A stretch of 64,000 nt of DNA from Novosphingobium chloroacetimidivorans (GCF_014204535.1 NZ_JACHLR010000003.1:248001-312000), one strand, 5' to 3'. Shown: positions 32,735 through 41,825, counted from the first letter of the stretch. A program made the numbers and translations. Notes: generated from the sequence alone by a model not told the origin.

Positions 32735-33340
32735 ATGAAGTTTAGATGGCTATGCGTGTGGCTAGCATTACTTCTGGCAGCACCAGCGATCGGTCGCGAA
32801 AGTACGTCCGCGCAAGCCAAGTGCCTTGTTCGTGCCAATGAACCCAATGCCAAGGCATTTGCCCGATCGATTCCAGGATCGGACGAGGAAAGGCAGATGC
32901 TTTATGTGATGTCACATGATCTAAGCCGCTGCGCTGACCAGGCTGCCTTGATGTCCGACGACATTCTACTCCTTGGCGGAGCTATAGCGGAGAGGGAGCT
33001 CAAGAAGACATCCAGAACTGTGATTAGCCGAAGGTTCAGAGGCTTCGATCCGCAAGAGATGGACTCTTTAGGAGTATCAGAACGAACTCTGGAGCGAACG
33101 CAAGCATGGCCACCACTGGTCGCAGCCCTGTTCTGCGCCAACACACGCGACCCTCGCTCCGCAGCCGCCATCCTGAAAGCTAGTCCCAAGTCAAAGGCCG
33201 AGAACAAGGCTGTAGAACAATTCACTCCGGCTATCACCCGATGCCTAGACAAAGGAAAGGCTTTAGCCCTAAATCCGCCTAAAATACGAGCCGTACTCGC
33301 GCGTTTTGAATATGGGTCGTCATCGATACCAACTCATTAG
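32735..33340 (+). CDS. Secreted hypothetical protein, AT-rich orphan
   Basis: No family recognised. 201 residues from ATG at 32735, chosen because AGGA is six bases upstream and the protein then begins with a signal peptide (MKFRWLCVWLALLLAAPAIG). The mature part has four cysteines (AKCLVRAN, SRCADQAA, LFCANTRD, ITRCLDKG), which could form two disulfides. Base and codon usage are much less GC-biased than the flanking ligase and thiD genes, suggesting recent acquisition or weak constraint. Flanking 32650-32734 and 33341-33426 are also AT-rich and hold no other gene. Confidence 0.65.
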   Translation: MKFRWLCVWLALLLAAPAIGRESTSAQAKCLVRANEPNAKAFARSIPGSDEERQMLYVMSHDLSRCADQAALMSDDILLLGGAIAERELKKTSRTVISRRFRGFDPQEMDSLGVSERTLERTQAWPPLVAALFCANTRDPRSAAAILKASPKSKAENKAVEQFTPAITRCLDKGKALALNPPKIRAVLARFEYGSSSIPTH

Positions 33341-33426
33341 GATATTGTTGCGGTTTCGCTTCAACAATTTGAGGTGGCATCTTGATGCGCGCTTCTAGGC
33401 AGGCGCTATTGTGTATAAAGATTGAT

Positions 33427-34194
33427 TTAAAGATACTTTTGTCGGGCCGCTTGGTGACCCATCGGCCCGTGCCCAGCGCCAAATCCGGGGGCTGCCTCTA
33501 GCGCAGCCCGCACGTATGCCCGCCCGGTTTCGATCGCGTCGGGCAAGCTTACGCCTCGCCCCAACTCCGTCGCGATCGCGCTTGAGAGCGTGCAGCCGGT
33601 GCCGTGGCTATGCCGCGTGTCGATGCGCGGCGCGCTCCATTCCAGATCGGCTTCGTCGGGGCGGACGAGCCGGTCGAACACGACGTCGCCCGGCGCGTCG
33701 CCACCCTTGGCGAGGTAGACGACGCGGCGCGTCGCCATGGCTTCGGCCCCGCCCAGCGCCGCAAGCTCAGGCACGTTGGGCGTGGTGAGCGTCGCCAGCC
33801 GCATCAGCCGCTCGAACGCGGCCACCGTCGACGGATCGGCAAGGACCGAGCCGCTGCTGGAGATCATGACCGGATCGAACACCACCGGCACGTCCAGCGC
33901 CTCCAGCCGGTCCGCCACCATGTTGGCGATATCAGCCGAGCCGAGCATGCCGATTTTCACCGCATCGACGCCGATGTCCGATACGCAGGCGTCGATCTGC
34001 GCGGCCACCATGGCGGGCGAAAGCGCCTCCACGGCCGTCACGCCGAGCGAGTTCTGCGCGGTGATCGCGGTGATCGCCGTCATCGCGAAGCCACCGAGCA
34101 TGGTGATCGTCTTGATGTCGGCCTGGATGCCCGCGCCGCCGGAGCTGTCCGAACCGGCGATGGAGAGGATGCGGGGAGGCTTGGCGGTGATCAT
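33427..34194 (-). CDS. thiD: Hydroxymethylpyrimidine/phosphomethylpyrimidine kinase
   Basis: Phosphorylates HMP and HMP-phosphate for thiamine synthesis. 255 residues, ribokinase fold. Motifs: LSIAGSDSSGGAGIQADIKT at the N-terminus, AITAQNSLGV, VKIGMLGS, VVFDPVMISSSG, and the C-terminal anion hole/catalytic Asp-like region DTRHSHGTGCTLSSAIATEL. No other thiamine gene is adjacent and I see no TPP riboswitch in the 180 bp upstream, which is mostly repeat A7. Confidence 0.95.
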   Translation of the reverse strand: MITAKPPRILSIAGSDSSGGAGIQADIKTITMLGGFAMTAITAITAQNSLGVTAVEALSPAMVAAQIDACVSDIGVDAVKIGMLGSADIANMVADRLEALDVPVVFDPVMISSSGSVLADPSTVAAFERLMRLATLTTPNVPELAALGGAEAMATRRVVYLAKGGDAPGDVVFDRLVRPDEADLEWSAPRIDTRHSHGTGCTLSSAIATELGRGVSLPDAIETGRAYVRAALEAAPGFGAGHGPMGHQAARQKYL

Positions 34195-34248
34195 TCCGCT
34201 CCACTATCCGTTCGCAGGCGGGGAAGCGAGCGACAGGGCGCTAATCCC

Positions 34249-34330
34249 TCGTCGTCCCGGCGCAGGCGGGGACCCCGCTTGTTCTTTCGACGTTGAAGGA
34301 AGCGGGCCCCCGCCTGCGCGGGGGCGACGG
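34249..34330. repeat. Palindromic repeat A7
   Basis: Left arm CGTCGTCCCGGCGCAGGCGG (one base off type), short loop GTTCTTTCGACGTTGAAGG, right arm canonical. Between DUF1272 gene and thiD, co-directional. Confidence 0.82.
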
Positions 34331-34375
34331 TGCAAAAGGGAGCGACCGAACAAGGCAATCCCCTCTCCCTTGTTT

Positions 34376-34600
34376 TCACCCCCTGAACTGACGCTCGTTG
34401 TAAGGCGGGCTCTTGGCCTGTGCCTGGCGCGATCTCGTCGGGCGATCCACCAGCTCGCCGCCGCAGTTCGGGCACAAGTCGTCCAGCGCCTCTGCGCATT
34501 CGGCGCAGTAGGTGCACTCGAAGCTGCAGATGAAGGCACCGGGCGCTTCGGCGGGCAAGTCCGCGCCGCAGCGCTCGCAATCGGGCCGCATCTCCAGCAT
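34376..34600 (-). CDS. DUF1272 small zinc-ribbon-like protein
   Basis: 74 residues with four CxxC-type pairs: PDCERCGADLP, FICSFECTYCAECAEAL, and LCPNCGGELVDRPTR, consistent with two zinc sites. The family has no assigned function. It is coupled to glmM: the start ATG and the glmM stop overlap as TGATG. The position directly after an essential cell-wall gene may be incidental. Confidence 0.87.
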   Translation of the reverse strand: MLEMRPDCERCGADLPAEAPGAFICSFECTYCAECAEALDDLCPNCGGELVDRPTRSRQAQAKSPPYNERQFRG

Positions 34601-35940
34601 CAGGCGGCCGCCTTCTCGACCGCGTCGCAGATCGCGGCGACCGCGGCTTCGACCTCGCCGGCGTCGTCGCCTTCGGCCATGACGCGGATCACCGGCTCGG
34701 TGCCGGAGGGGCGGATCACCAGCCGGCCCTTGCCGTTCAGCGACGCCTCGGCATCGGCGATCACCGCCTTGACGCTCTGCGCTTCAAGCGGCCTGCCCCC
34801 GGCGAAGCGCACGTTGCGCAGCAGCTGAGGCACCGGATCGAACACATGCAGCAGCTCGCTCGCCCGCTTGCCCGAGGACACCAGCGCGGCGAGCACCTGC
34901 AGCGCCGCCACCGTGCCATCGCCGGTGGTCGCATGGTCCAGCAGGATCATGTGCCCCGACTGCTCGCCGCCGACGTTGTAGCCGCCCTTGCGCATGGCTT
35001 CGAGCACATGGCGGTCACCCACCGCGGTGCGAACAAGTTCCAGCCCGCGGCCTTGCAGGAACCGCTCGAGACCGAGGTTCGACATGATCGTCGCCACCAC
35101 GCCGCCGCCGCAGAGCCGGCCCTGGCTGGCCCACTCGCTGCCGATCAGCGCCATGATCTGGTCGCCGTCGACGACCTGGCCCTTCTCGTCGACCACGATC
35201 AGCCGGTCGGCATCGCCATCGAGCGCGATGCCGATGTCCGCGCCCGAGGAGACGACCGAATCCTGCAGCGCGCCGACGTGGGTGGAGCCGCAGTTGGCGT
35301 TGATGTTCTTGCCGTTGGGGTTGACGCCGAGCGCGACCACTTCGGCCCCGAGCTCCCAGAAAGCCGAGGGCGCGACCTGGTAGGCGGCCCCGTTGGCGCA
35401 ATCGATCGCGATCTTCAGGCCATCGAGCCGGATCGCCTTGGCCAGCGATCCCTTCACCGCGTGGATATACCGCCCGCGTGCGTCTTCGATGCGCCGGGCA
35501 CGGCCGATCTCTTCGGACGGTGCGAGCGCCAGTTCCTGCGACAGCATCGCCTCGATCGCCAGCTCGTCCGCGTCCGAGAGCTTGAAGCCATCCGGCCCGA
35601 ACAGCTTGATGCCGTTGTCCTCGTACGGGTTGTGGCTGGCGGAGATCATGACGCCGACGTCGGCGCGCAGCTCCTGCGTCAGCAGCGCCACGGCCGGGGT
35701 CGGCATCGGCCCCAGCAGCACCACGTCCATGCCGACGCTGGTAAAGCCGGCCACCATCGCGTTTTCCAGCATGTAGCCGGACAGGCGCGTGTCCTTGCCG
35801 ATCACGACACGGTGGCGGTGGTCGCCGCGCAGGAAGCGGGTGCCGGCCGCCTGCCCGACCTTCATGGCCATCGCCGCTGTCATCACACCCGCGTTGGTGC
35901 GGCCGCGGATGCCGTCGGTACCGAAGAATTGCTTGCTCAT
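34600..35940 (-). CDS. glmM: Phosphoglucosamine mutase
   Basis: Interconverts glucosamine 6- and 1-phosphate for UDP-GlcNAc, peptidoglycan and LPS synthesis. 446 residues from ATG at 35940. Starts [15 protein letters not shown]; phosphoserine Ser102 in [20 protein letters not shown]; metal loop [18 protein letters not shown]; substrate loop GGEQSGHMI; phosphate-binding [14 protein letters not shown]. All expected motifs are present. It heads a two-gene unit with the DUF1272 gene and diverges from the symporter gene over 100 bp. Confidence 0.97.
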   Translation of the reverse strand: MSKQFFGTDGIRGRTNAGVMTAAMAMKVGQAAGTRFLRGDHRHRVVIGKDTRLSGYMLENAMVAGFTSVGMDVVLLGPMPTPAVALLTQELRADVGVMISASHNPYEDNGIKLFGPDGFKLSDADELAIEAMLSQELALAPSEEIGRARRIEDARGRYIHAVKGSLAKAIRLDGLKIAIDCANGAAYQVAPSAFWELGAEVVALGVNPNGKNINANCGSTHVGALQDSVVSSGADIGIALDGDADRLIVVDEKGQVVDGDQIMALIGSEWASQGRLCGGGVVATIMSNLGLERFLQGRGLELVRTAVGDRHVLEAMRKGGYNVGGEQSGHMILLDHATTGDGTVAALQVLAALVSSGKRASELLHVFDPVPQLLRNVRFAGGRPLEAQSVKAVIADAEASLNGKGRLVIRPSGTEPVIRVMAEGDDAGEVEAAVAAICDAVEKAAA

Positions 35941-36040
35941 GCGAGCTCCCATAGCGCGAGCAGGGTTACCACGCGATTGCCGGCAAATTGCCATGCCGTC
36001 ATCGGGTGCTACTGTCGCGGTTCGTGCGTTCAGGAGCCTT

Positions 36041-37324
36041 ATGACGCCAACCGATACCCGTGGCGAGAGCAGCGCCACCCGCATGCCGGCGATTCGCGTG
36101 CCGGCGGGCCTCACCTTTACCGCACTGATCGCCGGCATCGCCCTCGGCTGGCTGGTTAGCGGCAGCGCGATCGCGCCGCGTCTGGCCGCCATCGCGGGAC
36201 CGATCGGCAAGCTGTGGCTGCAGGGCCTGACGATGACGATCCTGCCGCTCGTCGCCGCGCTCCTCTTCAACGGCGTGACCGAGACCGTGGCGGCCGCGCG
36301 CGCCGGAGCCATGGCGCGGCGCACGCTGGGGCTGATCTTCGGCTTCCTGGCGATCAGTGCCATCCTGGGAGGCGTGCTGACGCCGCTGCTGCTTCGCCTG
36401 TTCCCCGTGCCGCCCGACGCCGCCGCCGCGATGGGTGCGCAAAGCGCCGATCCCGGTCCGGTGCCGGGCGTCGCCGACTTCCTGGGTTCGCTGATCCCGT
36501 CCAACATCGTCAAGGCGGCGGGCGACAATGCGATGCTGCCAGTGATCGTGTTTTTCGCGCTGTTCGCGCTGGCCTCCACTCGCCTGGCAGAGGGCCCTCG
36601 CCGGACGCTCGCTTCCTTGTTCGAGGGGATTGCCGGGGCGATGATGGTGGTGATCGGCTGGGTGCTGGCGATCGCCCCGATCGGCGTGTTCGGGCTTGCC
36701 TTCAGCGTGGCGGCGGGCAGCGGGACGGCGGCGATCGGCGCGCTGGCGCACTATGTGGTGATCGTCGCCAGCATCGGTGGCGTCATGCTCCTTGGCGCCT
36801 ATCCGCTGGCGATCCTGGGCGGCAGGCGCAAGGCCGGCGCCTTCGTGCGCGCGATGCTGCCGGTGCAGACGGTGGCGCTGTCCACCCAGTCCTCGCTTGC
36901 CAGCCTGCCCGCGATGCTCGGCGCCTGCCGGGAGCTGGGCGTGCGCGAGCGGACCGGAGAGTTCGTGCTGCCGCTTGCCGTCGCGCTGTTTCGCGCGACC
37001 GGTCCCGGCATGAACATGGCCGTGGCGGTCTACGCCGCGCATCTCACGGGCGTGGTGCTGACGCCGACCGTCATCGCCGCGGGCGTGCTCACGGCCTTTG
37101 CGACCAGCCTTGGGGCGGTGTCGCTGCCCGGCGCGATCAGCTTCGTCACCTCCTGCGGACCGGTGGCGATCGCGATGGGCGTGCCGGTCGAGCCGCTGGC
37201 GCTGCTGGTGGCGGTAGAGATGCTGCCGGACCTGATGCGCACCGTCGGCAACGTGACGATGGACGTGGCGATCACCAGCGTGGTGGACCGGATGGAAGGT
37301 GAGGCGGAGCCTGCGCGGGGATGA
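36041..37324 (+). CDS. Dicarboxylate/amino acid:cation symporter (DAACS/GltP family)
   Basis: 427 residues, from ATG at 36041 with AGGAG five bases upstream. About eight membrane helices plus two re-entrant hairpins. Family motifs are recognisable but diverged: serine-rich hairpin in [20 protein letters not shown], then [20 protein letters not shown] in the NMDGT region (NMDGT itself reads MNMAV) and [20 protein letters not shown] in TM8. The altered NMDGT motif, part of the cation site, means that the substrate and coupling ion may differ from GltP. Convergent with the HNH gene. Confidence 0.85.
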   Translation: MTPTDTRGESSATRMPAIRVPAGLTFTALIAGIALGWLVSGSAIAPRLAAIAGPIGKLWLQGLTMTILPLVAALLFNGVTETVAAARAGAMARRTLGLIFGFLAISAILGGVLTPLLLRLFPVPPDAAAAMGAQSADPGPVPGVADFLGSLIPSNIVKAAGDNAMLPVIVFFALFALASTRLAEGPRRTLASLFEGIAGAMMVVIGWVLAIAPIGVFGLAFSVAAGSGTAAIGALAHYVVIVASIGGVMLLGAYPLAILGGRRKAGAFVRAMLPVQTVALSTQSSLASLPAMLGACRELGVRERTGEFVLPLAVALFRATGPGMNMAVAVYAAHLTGVVLTPTVIAAGVLTAFATSLGAVSLPGAISFVTSCGPVAIAMGVPVEPLALLVAVEMLPDLMRTVGNVTMDVAITSVVDRMEGEAEPARG

Positions 37325-37351
37325 CGAGGGACGTGGCGTCCGGCCGGGGCC

Positions 37352-37960
37352 TCAAGCCTCCAGCTCTACGTCCCAATAGAGCCAGTCGCGCCAGGTTTCG
37401 TGCAGGTAGTTGGGCGGAAAGGCACGTCCGCGCTCCTGCAGCTGCCAGCTGGTCGGCCGGATCGGCGGGATCAGCGGCGGCATCTTGGCCTGCTTGGGCG
37501 TGCGCCCGCCCTTCTTCATGTTGCACGGCGCGCAGGCGGTGAGGATGTTCTCCCAGCTCGTCCGCCCACCCAGGCGGCGCGGAACGACATGGTCGAAGGT
37601 CAGGTGCGCGGGGCTGCCGCAGTACTGGCAGCTGAATCGGTCGCGCAGGAACACGTTGAACCGGGTGAACGCGGGGAACTCCGACGGCTTCACGTATTGG
37701 CGCAGCGCGATCACCGAGGGCAGCTGCATCGTCCAGCTGGGCGAGTGCACCGCCCGTTCGTAGGAGCTGACGACGTCGACCCGCTCCAGCACGATCGCCT
37801 TCACCGCCGTCTGCCACGGCCATAGACTCAGCGGGTAGTAGGAGAGCGGCGTGTAGTCCGCATTGAGCACAAGCGCGGGGCAATCGGAAAGACTTCGGGA
37901 GGGGTCCCCCTCCGCGCTGCGGAACCGGGCCGCGCGCTCGATCAGCTCCGACTTGAGCAT
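37352..37960 (-). CDS. HNH endonuclease family protein
   Basis: 202 residues from ATG at 37958-37960. The N-terminal part contains LVLNADYTPLSYYPLSLWPW and VKAIVLERVDVVSSYERAV. The HNH nuclease core reads FSCQYCGSPAHLTFDHVVPR, RLGGRTSWENILTACAPCN, with two CxxC pairs for structural zinc. This stand-alone form is very common in alphaproteobacteria; its role (repair or otherwise) is unknown. AGGAGG sits only two bases before the ATG, so the exact start is uncertain. No partner methylase is present. Confidence 0.88.
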   Translation of the reverse strand: MLKSELIERAARFRSAEGDPSRSLSDCPALVLNADYTPLSYYPLSLWPWQTAVKAIVLERVDVVSSYERAVHSPSWTMQLPSVIALRQYVKPSEFPAFTRFNVFLRDRFSCQYCGSPAHLTFDHVVPRRLGGRTSWENILTACAPCNMKKGGRTPKQAKMPPLIPPIRPTSWQLQERGRAFPPNYLHETWRDWLYWDVELEA

Positions 37961-38098
37961 GGCCTCCTGTCGCAGGCGGCTATTGCGGTTTGATGGCAAT
38001 GCATTGGCGCGATTCCAGCATTTGCGCGGGGAAGCGTCAAGTTTTGCGTGAGGGCTAGGGCGGGCGAAATCCACAGTTGGAAGAGAAGAAGGAAGGTT

Positions 38099-38263
38099 GG
38101 GCTCGCGCAGAGGCGCAGAGGCGCGGAGAGGTGTCGCTCCCGGTCGCCAGGCCATTTGCTGTTCACGCCTTTCGCCAACCGCGAGCGGGCTGAGTAGGAA
38201 GCGGCTTCGCCGCAAGCGCAACAATCCCTCCGCGCCTCTGCGCCTCTGCGCGAGCCCATTCTT
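38099..38263. repeat. Long palindromic repeat E2 (family E)
   Basis: Outer arms GGGCTCGCGCAGAGGCGCAG and CTGCGCCTCTGCGCGAGCCC; interior carries an inner hairpin GCGGCTTCGCCGC shared with E1. It occupies half of the 338-bp divergent gap between the HNH gene and gluQ, the only divergent gap in the window with a repeat. No gene is seen in the rest of the gap. Confidence 0.8.
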
Positions 38264-38298
38264 CCTTTTCGGTCGGGCTATCGTCATACCACCGGCTT

Positions 38299-39144
38299 GT
38301 GACCCGCACCCGCTTCGCCCCCAGCCCCAACGGGCCGCTGCACCTGGGCCATGCCTACGCCGCGATCGTCGCGCACGATCTGGCGCGCGCACGAGGGGGC
38401 ACGTTCGCGCTCAGGATCGAGGACATCGACGGCGAACGCAGCCGGCCCGAATACGTGGCCGAGTTCTTCGCCGACCTCGCCTGGCTCGGCCTGCAGTGGG
38501 ACGGGGATCCGGTGTTCCAGTCCGCCCGGCTCGGCAGCTACGTGCACCCCGGCGAGCGGCTCAAGGCGATGGGCCTGCTCTATCCCTGCCGCTGCACGCG
38601 CGCCGAGATCGCCGCTGCCGCGACTCTCTTCGGACCGGATGGGCCGATCTATCCGGGCACCTGCAAGCACAAGCAGGTCGATCCCGAGGGCGCGGCGTGG
38701 CGGTTGGACGTGGCAGCGGCCGTGGCGCTTTCCGGACCGCTGGAGTGGGTGGACGAGATCGCCGGATCGCAGCGCGCCATGCCCGAAGTGTTCGGCGACG
38801 TGGTGCTGCTGAGGAAAGACTTGCCCGCCAGCTATCACCTCGCCGCGACACTCGACGATGCCGCCGATGGCGTGACCCTCGTCACCCGCGGACTCGACCT
38901 GTTCGCATCGAGCCATGTGCACCGGCTGCTCCAGGCCTTGCTCGATCTGCCGGTGCCCACCTGGCATCACCATGCGCTGCTCGTCGAGCCGGACGGGCGC
39001 AAGCTCGCCAAGCGGCGCGGCTCGCCCTCACTCGGCGATCGTCGACGCGGCGGAGAGGACGGCCCGGCGCTTGCCGCTGCCCTTCGGGACGGGCGCCTGC
39101 CTGCTGGTATTTCGCTGTCCCGAAGCCTACATACAGGGGCATGA
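38299..39144 (+). CDS. gluQ: Glutamyl-Q tRNA(Asp) synthetase
   Basis: Attaches glutamate to queuosine-34 of tRNA-Asp. 281 residues from GTG at 38299; lacks the anticodon-binding domain of GltX. Motifs: RFAPSPNGPLHLGHAYAA with HLGH at 15-18, zinc-type cysteines in YPCRCTRAEI and PGTCKHK, and the KMSKS equivalent KLAKRRG near residue 232. No good ribosome binding site precedes the GTG, but no other start keeps the conserved RTRFAPSP opening. The stop overlaps the start of the HIG1 gene as ATGA. Confidence 0.92.
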   Translation: MTRTRFAPSPNGPLHLGHAYAAIVAHDLARARGGTFALRIEDIDGERSRPEYVAEFFADLAWLGLQWDGDPVFQSARLGSYVHPGERLKAMGLLYPCRCTRAEIAAAATLFGPDGPIYPGTCKHKQVDPEGAAWRLDVAAAVALSGPLEWVDEIAGSQRAMPEVFGDVVLLRKDLPASYHLAATLDDAADGVTLVTRGLDLFASSHVHRLLQALLDLPVPTWHHHALLVEPDGRKLAKRRGSPSLGDRRRGGEDGPALAAALRDGRLPAGISLSRSLHTGA

Positions 39145-39374
39145 GCTACATCCTTATCCCCATTATCGTCGTGCTGATGATCATGGTCGTCGTCAGCCTG
39201 GTGCGCGGCATCGTGGCGTTCCTGCAGAGCACCAAGATGGATCTCGAGAGCGATCCGGGCGCGACGGGGGCGACCCCTGCGCAGCTGATGCAGAACAAGA
39301 TGATGTTTAACCGCATCAAGTACCAGGCGGCCGCCGTCGTCGTGGTCGCATTGCTGATGGCGATGTCGAAGTAA
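39141..39374 (+). CDS. Twin-transmembrane protein, HIG1 domain
   Basis: 77 residues with two helices, LIPIIVVLMIMVVVSLVRGI and KYQAAAVVVVALLMAMS, joined by a hydrophilic loop with LMQNKMMFNRIKYQ. This resembles the HIG_1_N family; relatives in mitochondria and alphaproteobacteria associate with respiratory supercomplexes or cytochrome oxidase. Any such role here is inference. Coupled to gluQ and followed five bases later by the adenosyltransferase start. Confidence 0.85.
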   Translation: MSYILIPIIVVLMIMVVVSLVRGIVAFLQSTKMDLESDPGATGATPAQLMQNKMMFNRIKYQAAAVVVVALLMAMSK

Positions 39375-39378
39375 GGCC

Positions 39379-39948
39379 TTGGTCCGCCTCAACAGGATCT
39401 ACACGCGCACCGGCGACGACGGCACGACCGGCCTCGTCGACGGTTCGCGCCTGCCCAAGCATGCCGCGCGGATGGAGGCGATCGGCGCGGTCGACGAGGC
39501 GAACAGCGCCATCGGCCTTTCGGTCTGCGCGCTGGATGGTTCGCCGCACGCCGAAGTCCTGACGCGCATCCAGAACGACTTGTTCGATCTCGGCGCCGAC
39601 CTCGCCACGCCGGGTGACGATTTCACGCCGGGCGAGATGACCTTGCGCATCGTGTCCGCCCAGGCCGAGTGGCTGGAGGGGCAGATCGACGCCCTTAACG
39701 ACCATCTCGAACCGCTGCGCAGCTTCATCCTGCCCGGCGGCACCGAAGCCGGCGCGCGAGTCCATGTCGCCCGGGCCGCCACTCGCCGTGCGGAGCGGGC
39801 GGCGGTGGCGCTGGCCGCAACCGATCCGGTCAACCCCGCCGCGCTCGCCTACGTCAACCGGCTGAGCGACTACCTCTTCGTCCTCGCCCGCGCGATCAAC
39901 GCCGAGGCGGGTGGCGACGTGCTCTGGGTGCCCGGGCAGAATCGGTGA
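39379..39948 (+). CDS. Cob(I)alamin adenosyltransferase, PduO type
   Basis: Transfers adenosyl from ATP to cob(I)alamin. 189 residues; N-terminal ATP-binding motif IYTRTGDDGTTGLVDGSRLP, then ARMEAIGAVDEANSAIGL, helical core, and RRAERAAVALAA followed by ALAYVNRLSDYLFVLARAIN. The start is a TTG at 39379 (then GTC CGC CTC, reading MVRLNRIYTRTG), the only start that preserves the conserved opening; it follows the previous stop by four bases, implying coupling. No cobalamin riboswitch is seen and no other B12 gene is nearby. Confidence 0.93.
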   Translation: MVRLNRIYTRTGDDGTTGLVDGSRLPKHAARMEAIGAVDEANSAIGLSVCALDGSPHAEVLTRIQNDLFDLGADLATPGDDFTPGEMTLRIVSAQAEWLEGQIDALNDHLEPLRSFILPGGTEAGARVHVARAATRRAERAAVALAATDPVNPAALAYVNRLSDYLFVLARAINAEAGGDVLWVPGQNR

Positions 39949-39950
39949 TT

Positions 39951-40109
39951 GTCCCTGTCCTCCCCGGCACGGGGAGGGGGACCGCCGCCGCAGGCGGGGG
40001 TGGTGGGGACTCGCGTTCTCAAGCGAGCTTTCCGGACAACTCGCGCGCTGCCGAGACTCCCCTCCACCATGCTGCGCATGGTCCCCCTCCCCGCATCGGG
40101 GAGGACAAG
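39951..40109. repeat. Palindromic repeat, CTCCCC type (family D-like, D3)
   Basis: Arms GTCCTCCCCGGCACGGGGAG at the left and CTCCCCGCATCGGGGAGGAC at the right are mutual inverses. Inner parts CCGCCGCAGGCGGGGGTGGT and ACTCCCCTCCACCATGCTGC also partly pair. It fills most of the gap before the hydroxyacyl-CoA dehydrogenase gene. Confidence 0.7.
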
Positions 40110-40201
40110 GGTACAAGTTCGCCCTAGCCGCTGTTCCAGTTTGCCCGCCGGCGTTTTGCCGCTAGTCACCCCTCCCGGACACCCACAGGGAGGCTTGGGC
40201 C

Positions 40202-41071
40202 ATGCAGACAGTCGCGATCATCGGTGCGGGGATCATGGGCGCGGGGATCGCGCAGACCGTGGCGGGCAAGGGCATGGACGTGATCCTGTCCGATGTCTCG
40301 GTCGAACTCGCCGAGAAGGGCAAGGCGGGCATCGCCAAGGGCCTGGCCAAGCTGGTCGCCAAGGAGAAGCTGACGCAAGCCGATGCCGACGCGCTGCTCG
40401 CCCGCATCACCCCGGTCGGCGACTACTCCAGCATGGGCAAGGCAGACCTCATCATTGAAGCCGCGACCGAGCGGGAGGACATCAAGGCCAGGATCTTCGC
40501 CGCCGCCGGTGAAGTGCTGGCGCCGAACGCGATCCTGGCGTCCAACACCAGTTCGATCCCGATCACCCGCATGGCCGCGCAGTCCCCCGATCCGACACGC
40601 TTTTGCGGACTGCACTTCTTCAACCCGGTGCCGGTCATGGGCCTGGTCGAGGTCATCCCCGGCCTCGCCACCTCGCAAGCCACCATCGACACCATGAAGG
40701 CGTTCGGCGAGACGCTGGGCAAGACCGTGGTGCTCGCCGGCGACGCCCCCGGCTTCGTGGTCAACCGCATCCTGTGCCCGATGCTGAACGAGGCGATCTT
40801 CGTGCTGGGCGAAGGGCTGGGCTCGGTCGAGGACATCGACGCGGGTTGCAAGATCGGCCTCAACCATCCGATGGGTCCGCTGACGCTGTGCGACTTCGTC
40901 GGCCTCGATACCCTCTACGAAATCATGAAGGTGTTCCACGCCACGACCGGCGATCCCAAGTACCGCCCCGCCCCGCTGCTGCAGAAGTATGTCGAGGCGG
41001 GCTGGTACGGACGCAAGTCTGGCAAAGGCTTCTACGACTACTCGGGCGAAAAGCCGGTGCCCACGCGCTGA
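40202..41071 (+). CDS. 3-hydroxybutyryl-CoA / 3-hydroxyacyl-CoA dehydrogenase
   Basis: NAD-dependent oxidation of 3-hydroxyacyl-CoA, 289 residues, matching stand-alone Hbd/PaaH enzymes. Rossmann motif [15 protein letters not shown] at 4-18, then [10 protein letters not shown] with the conserved Ser/Asn, [17 protein letters not shown] containing the catalytic histidine, [19 protein letters not shown], and the C-terminal [26 protein letters not shown] precedes the ATG. No thiolase or crotonase is adjacent, so the pathway (butyrate, PHB or beta-oxidation) cannot be fixed. Confidence 0.93.
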   Translation: MQTVAIIGAGIMGAGIAQTVAGKGMDVILSDVSVELAEKGKAGIAKGLAKLVAKEKLTQADADALLARITPVGDYSSMGKADLIIEAATEREDIKARIFAAAGEVLAPNAILASNTSSIPITRMAAQSPDPTRFCGLHFFNPVPVMGLVEVIPGLATSQATIDTMKAFGETLGKTVVLAGDAPGFVVNRILCPMLNEAIFVLGEGLGSVEDIDAGCKIGLNHPMGPLTLCDFVGLDTLYEIMKVFHATTGDPKYRPAPLLQKYVEAGWYGRKSGKGFYDYSGEKPVPTR

Positions 41072-41126
41072 AGCCGACGGAACCGACTCCTTTGCCCGTC
41101 CGTTGAGCCGGGCAAAGGAGATTACC

Positions 41127-41441
41127 ATGGCCGACCGCAAGCCCGACCTCGACCGTCAGGATATCGTTCCCGAGCAGGAGGACGAGGATACCCAGGCGCA
41201 GACCGTCACCGACGATGCGTTCGGCACGACGGTCGACGATGGCCTCGAAGACAGCGAGAAGGACAAGAGCGGCCTGGAGGACTTCGACGCGCCCGATCTG
41301 GTCGATCGCATGAAGCAGATGAACTCCAGCGGCCGGATCGACATGGGCGCCTTCGACGGCGAGGAAACCATGGACGACCTGGAGAACAAGTACGGCTCGC
41401 GCAACGCCGCGGACGAGGACTTCGCCGAGGACGACAGCTGA
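41127..41441 (+). CDS. Highly acidic hypothetical protein
   Basis: 104 residues, unusually rich in Asp and Glu throughout, with very few hydrophobic residues; probably disordered. Examples are PEQEDEDTQAQTVTDDAFGT and ETMDDLENKYGS. An excellent ribosome binding site (AAAGGAG, six bases) precedes the ATG at 41127, supporting it as a real, well-translated gene. It begins 55 bp after the dehydrogenase and could be its operon partner. No domain is recognised. Confidence 0.7.
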   Translation: MADRKPDLDRQDIVPEQEDEDTQAQTVTDDAFGTTVDDGLEDSEKDKSGLEDFDAPDLVDRMKQMNSSGRIDMGAFDGEETMDDLENKYGSRNAADEDFAEDDS

Positions 41442-41474
41442 GGCGGTAAGAGCCGGAATCAGACCAATCAAACC

Positions 41475-41560
41475 CGTCGCCCCCGCGCAGGCGGGGGCCC
41501 CGCTTTCTTCTCAGAACTCGAAAGAACAAGCGTGATCCCCGCCTTCGCGGGGATGACGAG
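41475..41560. repeat. Palindromic repeat A8 (inverted, mixed arms)
   Basis: Left arm CGTCGCCCCCGCGCAGGCGG is the reverse complement of the usual right arm; right arm AAGCGTGATCCCCGCCTTCG ends GGATGACG, the A6-like type. It separates the convergent acidic-protein gene and small membrane-protein gene. Confidence 0.82.
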
Positions 41561-41608
41561 AGTGGTGCTTCAGATCGGGCCTCGCACCATCCGTGACCGG
41601 ACTCAGGC

Positions 41609-41776
41609 CTACTTGTCCGCGCTGTCCTTCGCCCACGGGTTCGTCGCCTGTACCCGCTGATGAACCGCCGGCTTCGCCGCATCGTCGTCCGGTGAGGGCA
41701 CCGCGCAATAGGCAGTGACCAGCACCCCGGCCGCCCACCACAGCGCGCGCCAGCGGCTGCGGAACACCGTCTTCAT
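41609..41776 (-). CDS. Small single-pass membrane protein downstream of mutS
   Basis: 55 residues from ATG at 41776: MKTVFRSRWRALWWAAGVLV followed by TAYCAVPSPDDDAA and a polar tail ending NPWAKDSADK. One membrane helix (about 9-24) with a Cys at its end. Unknown function. It lies 49 bp after the mutS stop on the same strand. An in-frame ATG at 41812 would add 12 residues. Confidence 0.6.
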   Translation of the reverse strand: MKTVFRSRWRALWWAAGVLVTAYCAVPSPDDDAAKPAVHQRVQATNPWAKDSADK

Positions 41777-41825
41777 CGAAGGGCCGAGGGTCGAGATCAT
41801 GGCCCCGGCCATGCGCCCGCCACGG

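Noticed and set aside
37352..37960. Restriction-modification or homing nuclease role for the HNH protein
   Set aside because: No methylase, intron or intein context; this is the common stand-alone alphaproteobacterial HNH protein.
33427..39948. TPP riboswitch for thiD or cobalamin riboswitch for the adenosyltransferase
   Set aside because: Upstream of thiD is mainly repeat A7; the adenosyltransferase start follows the previous gene by four bases. No conserved riboswitch boxes are seen.
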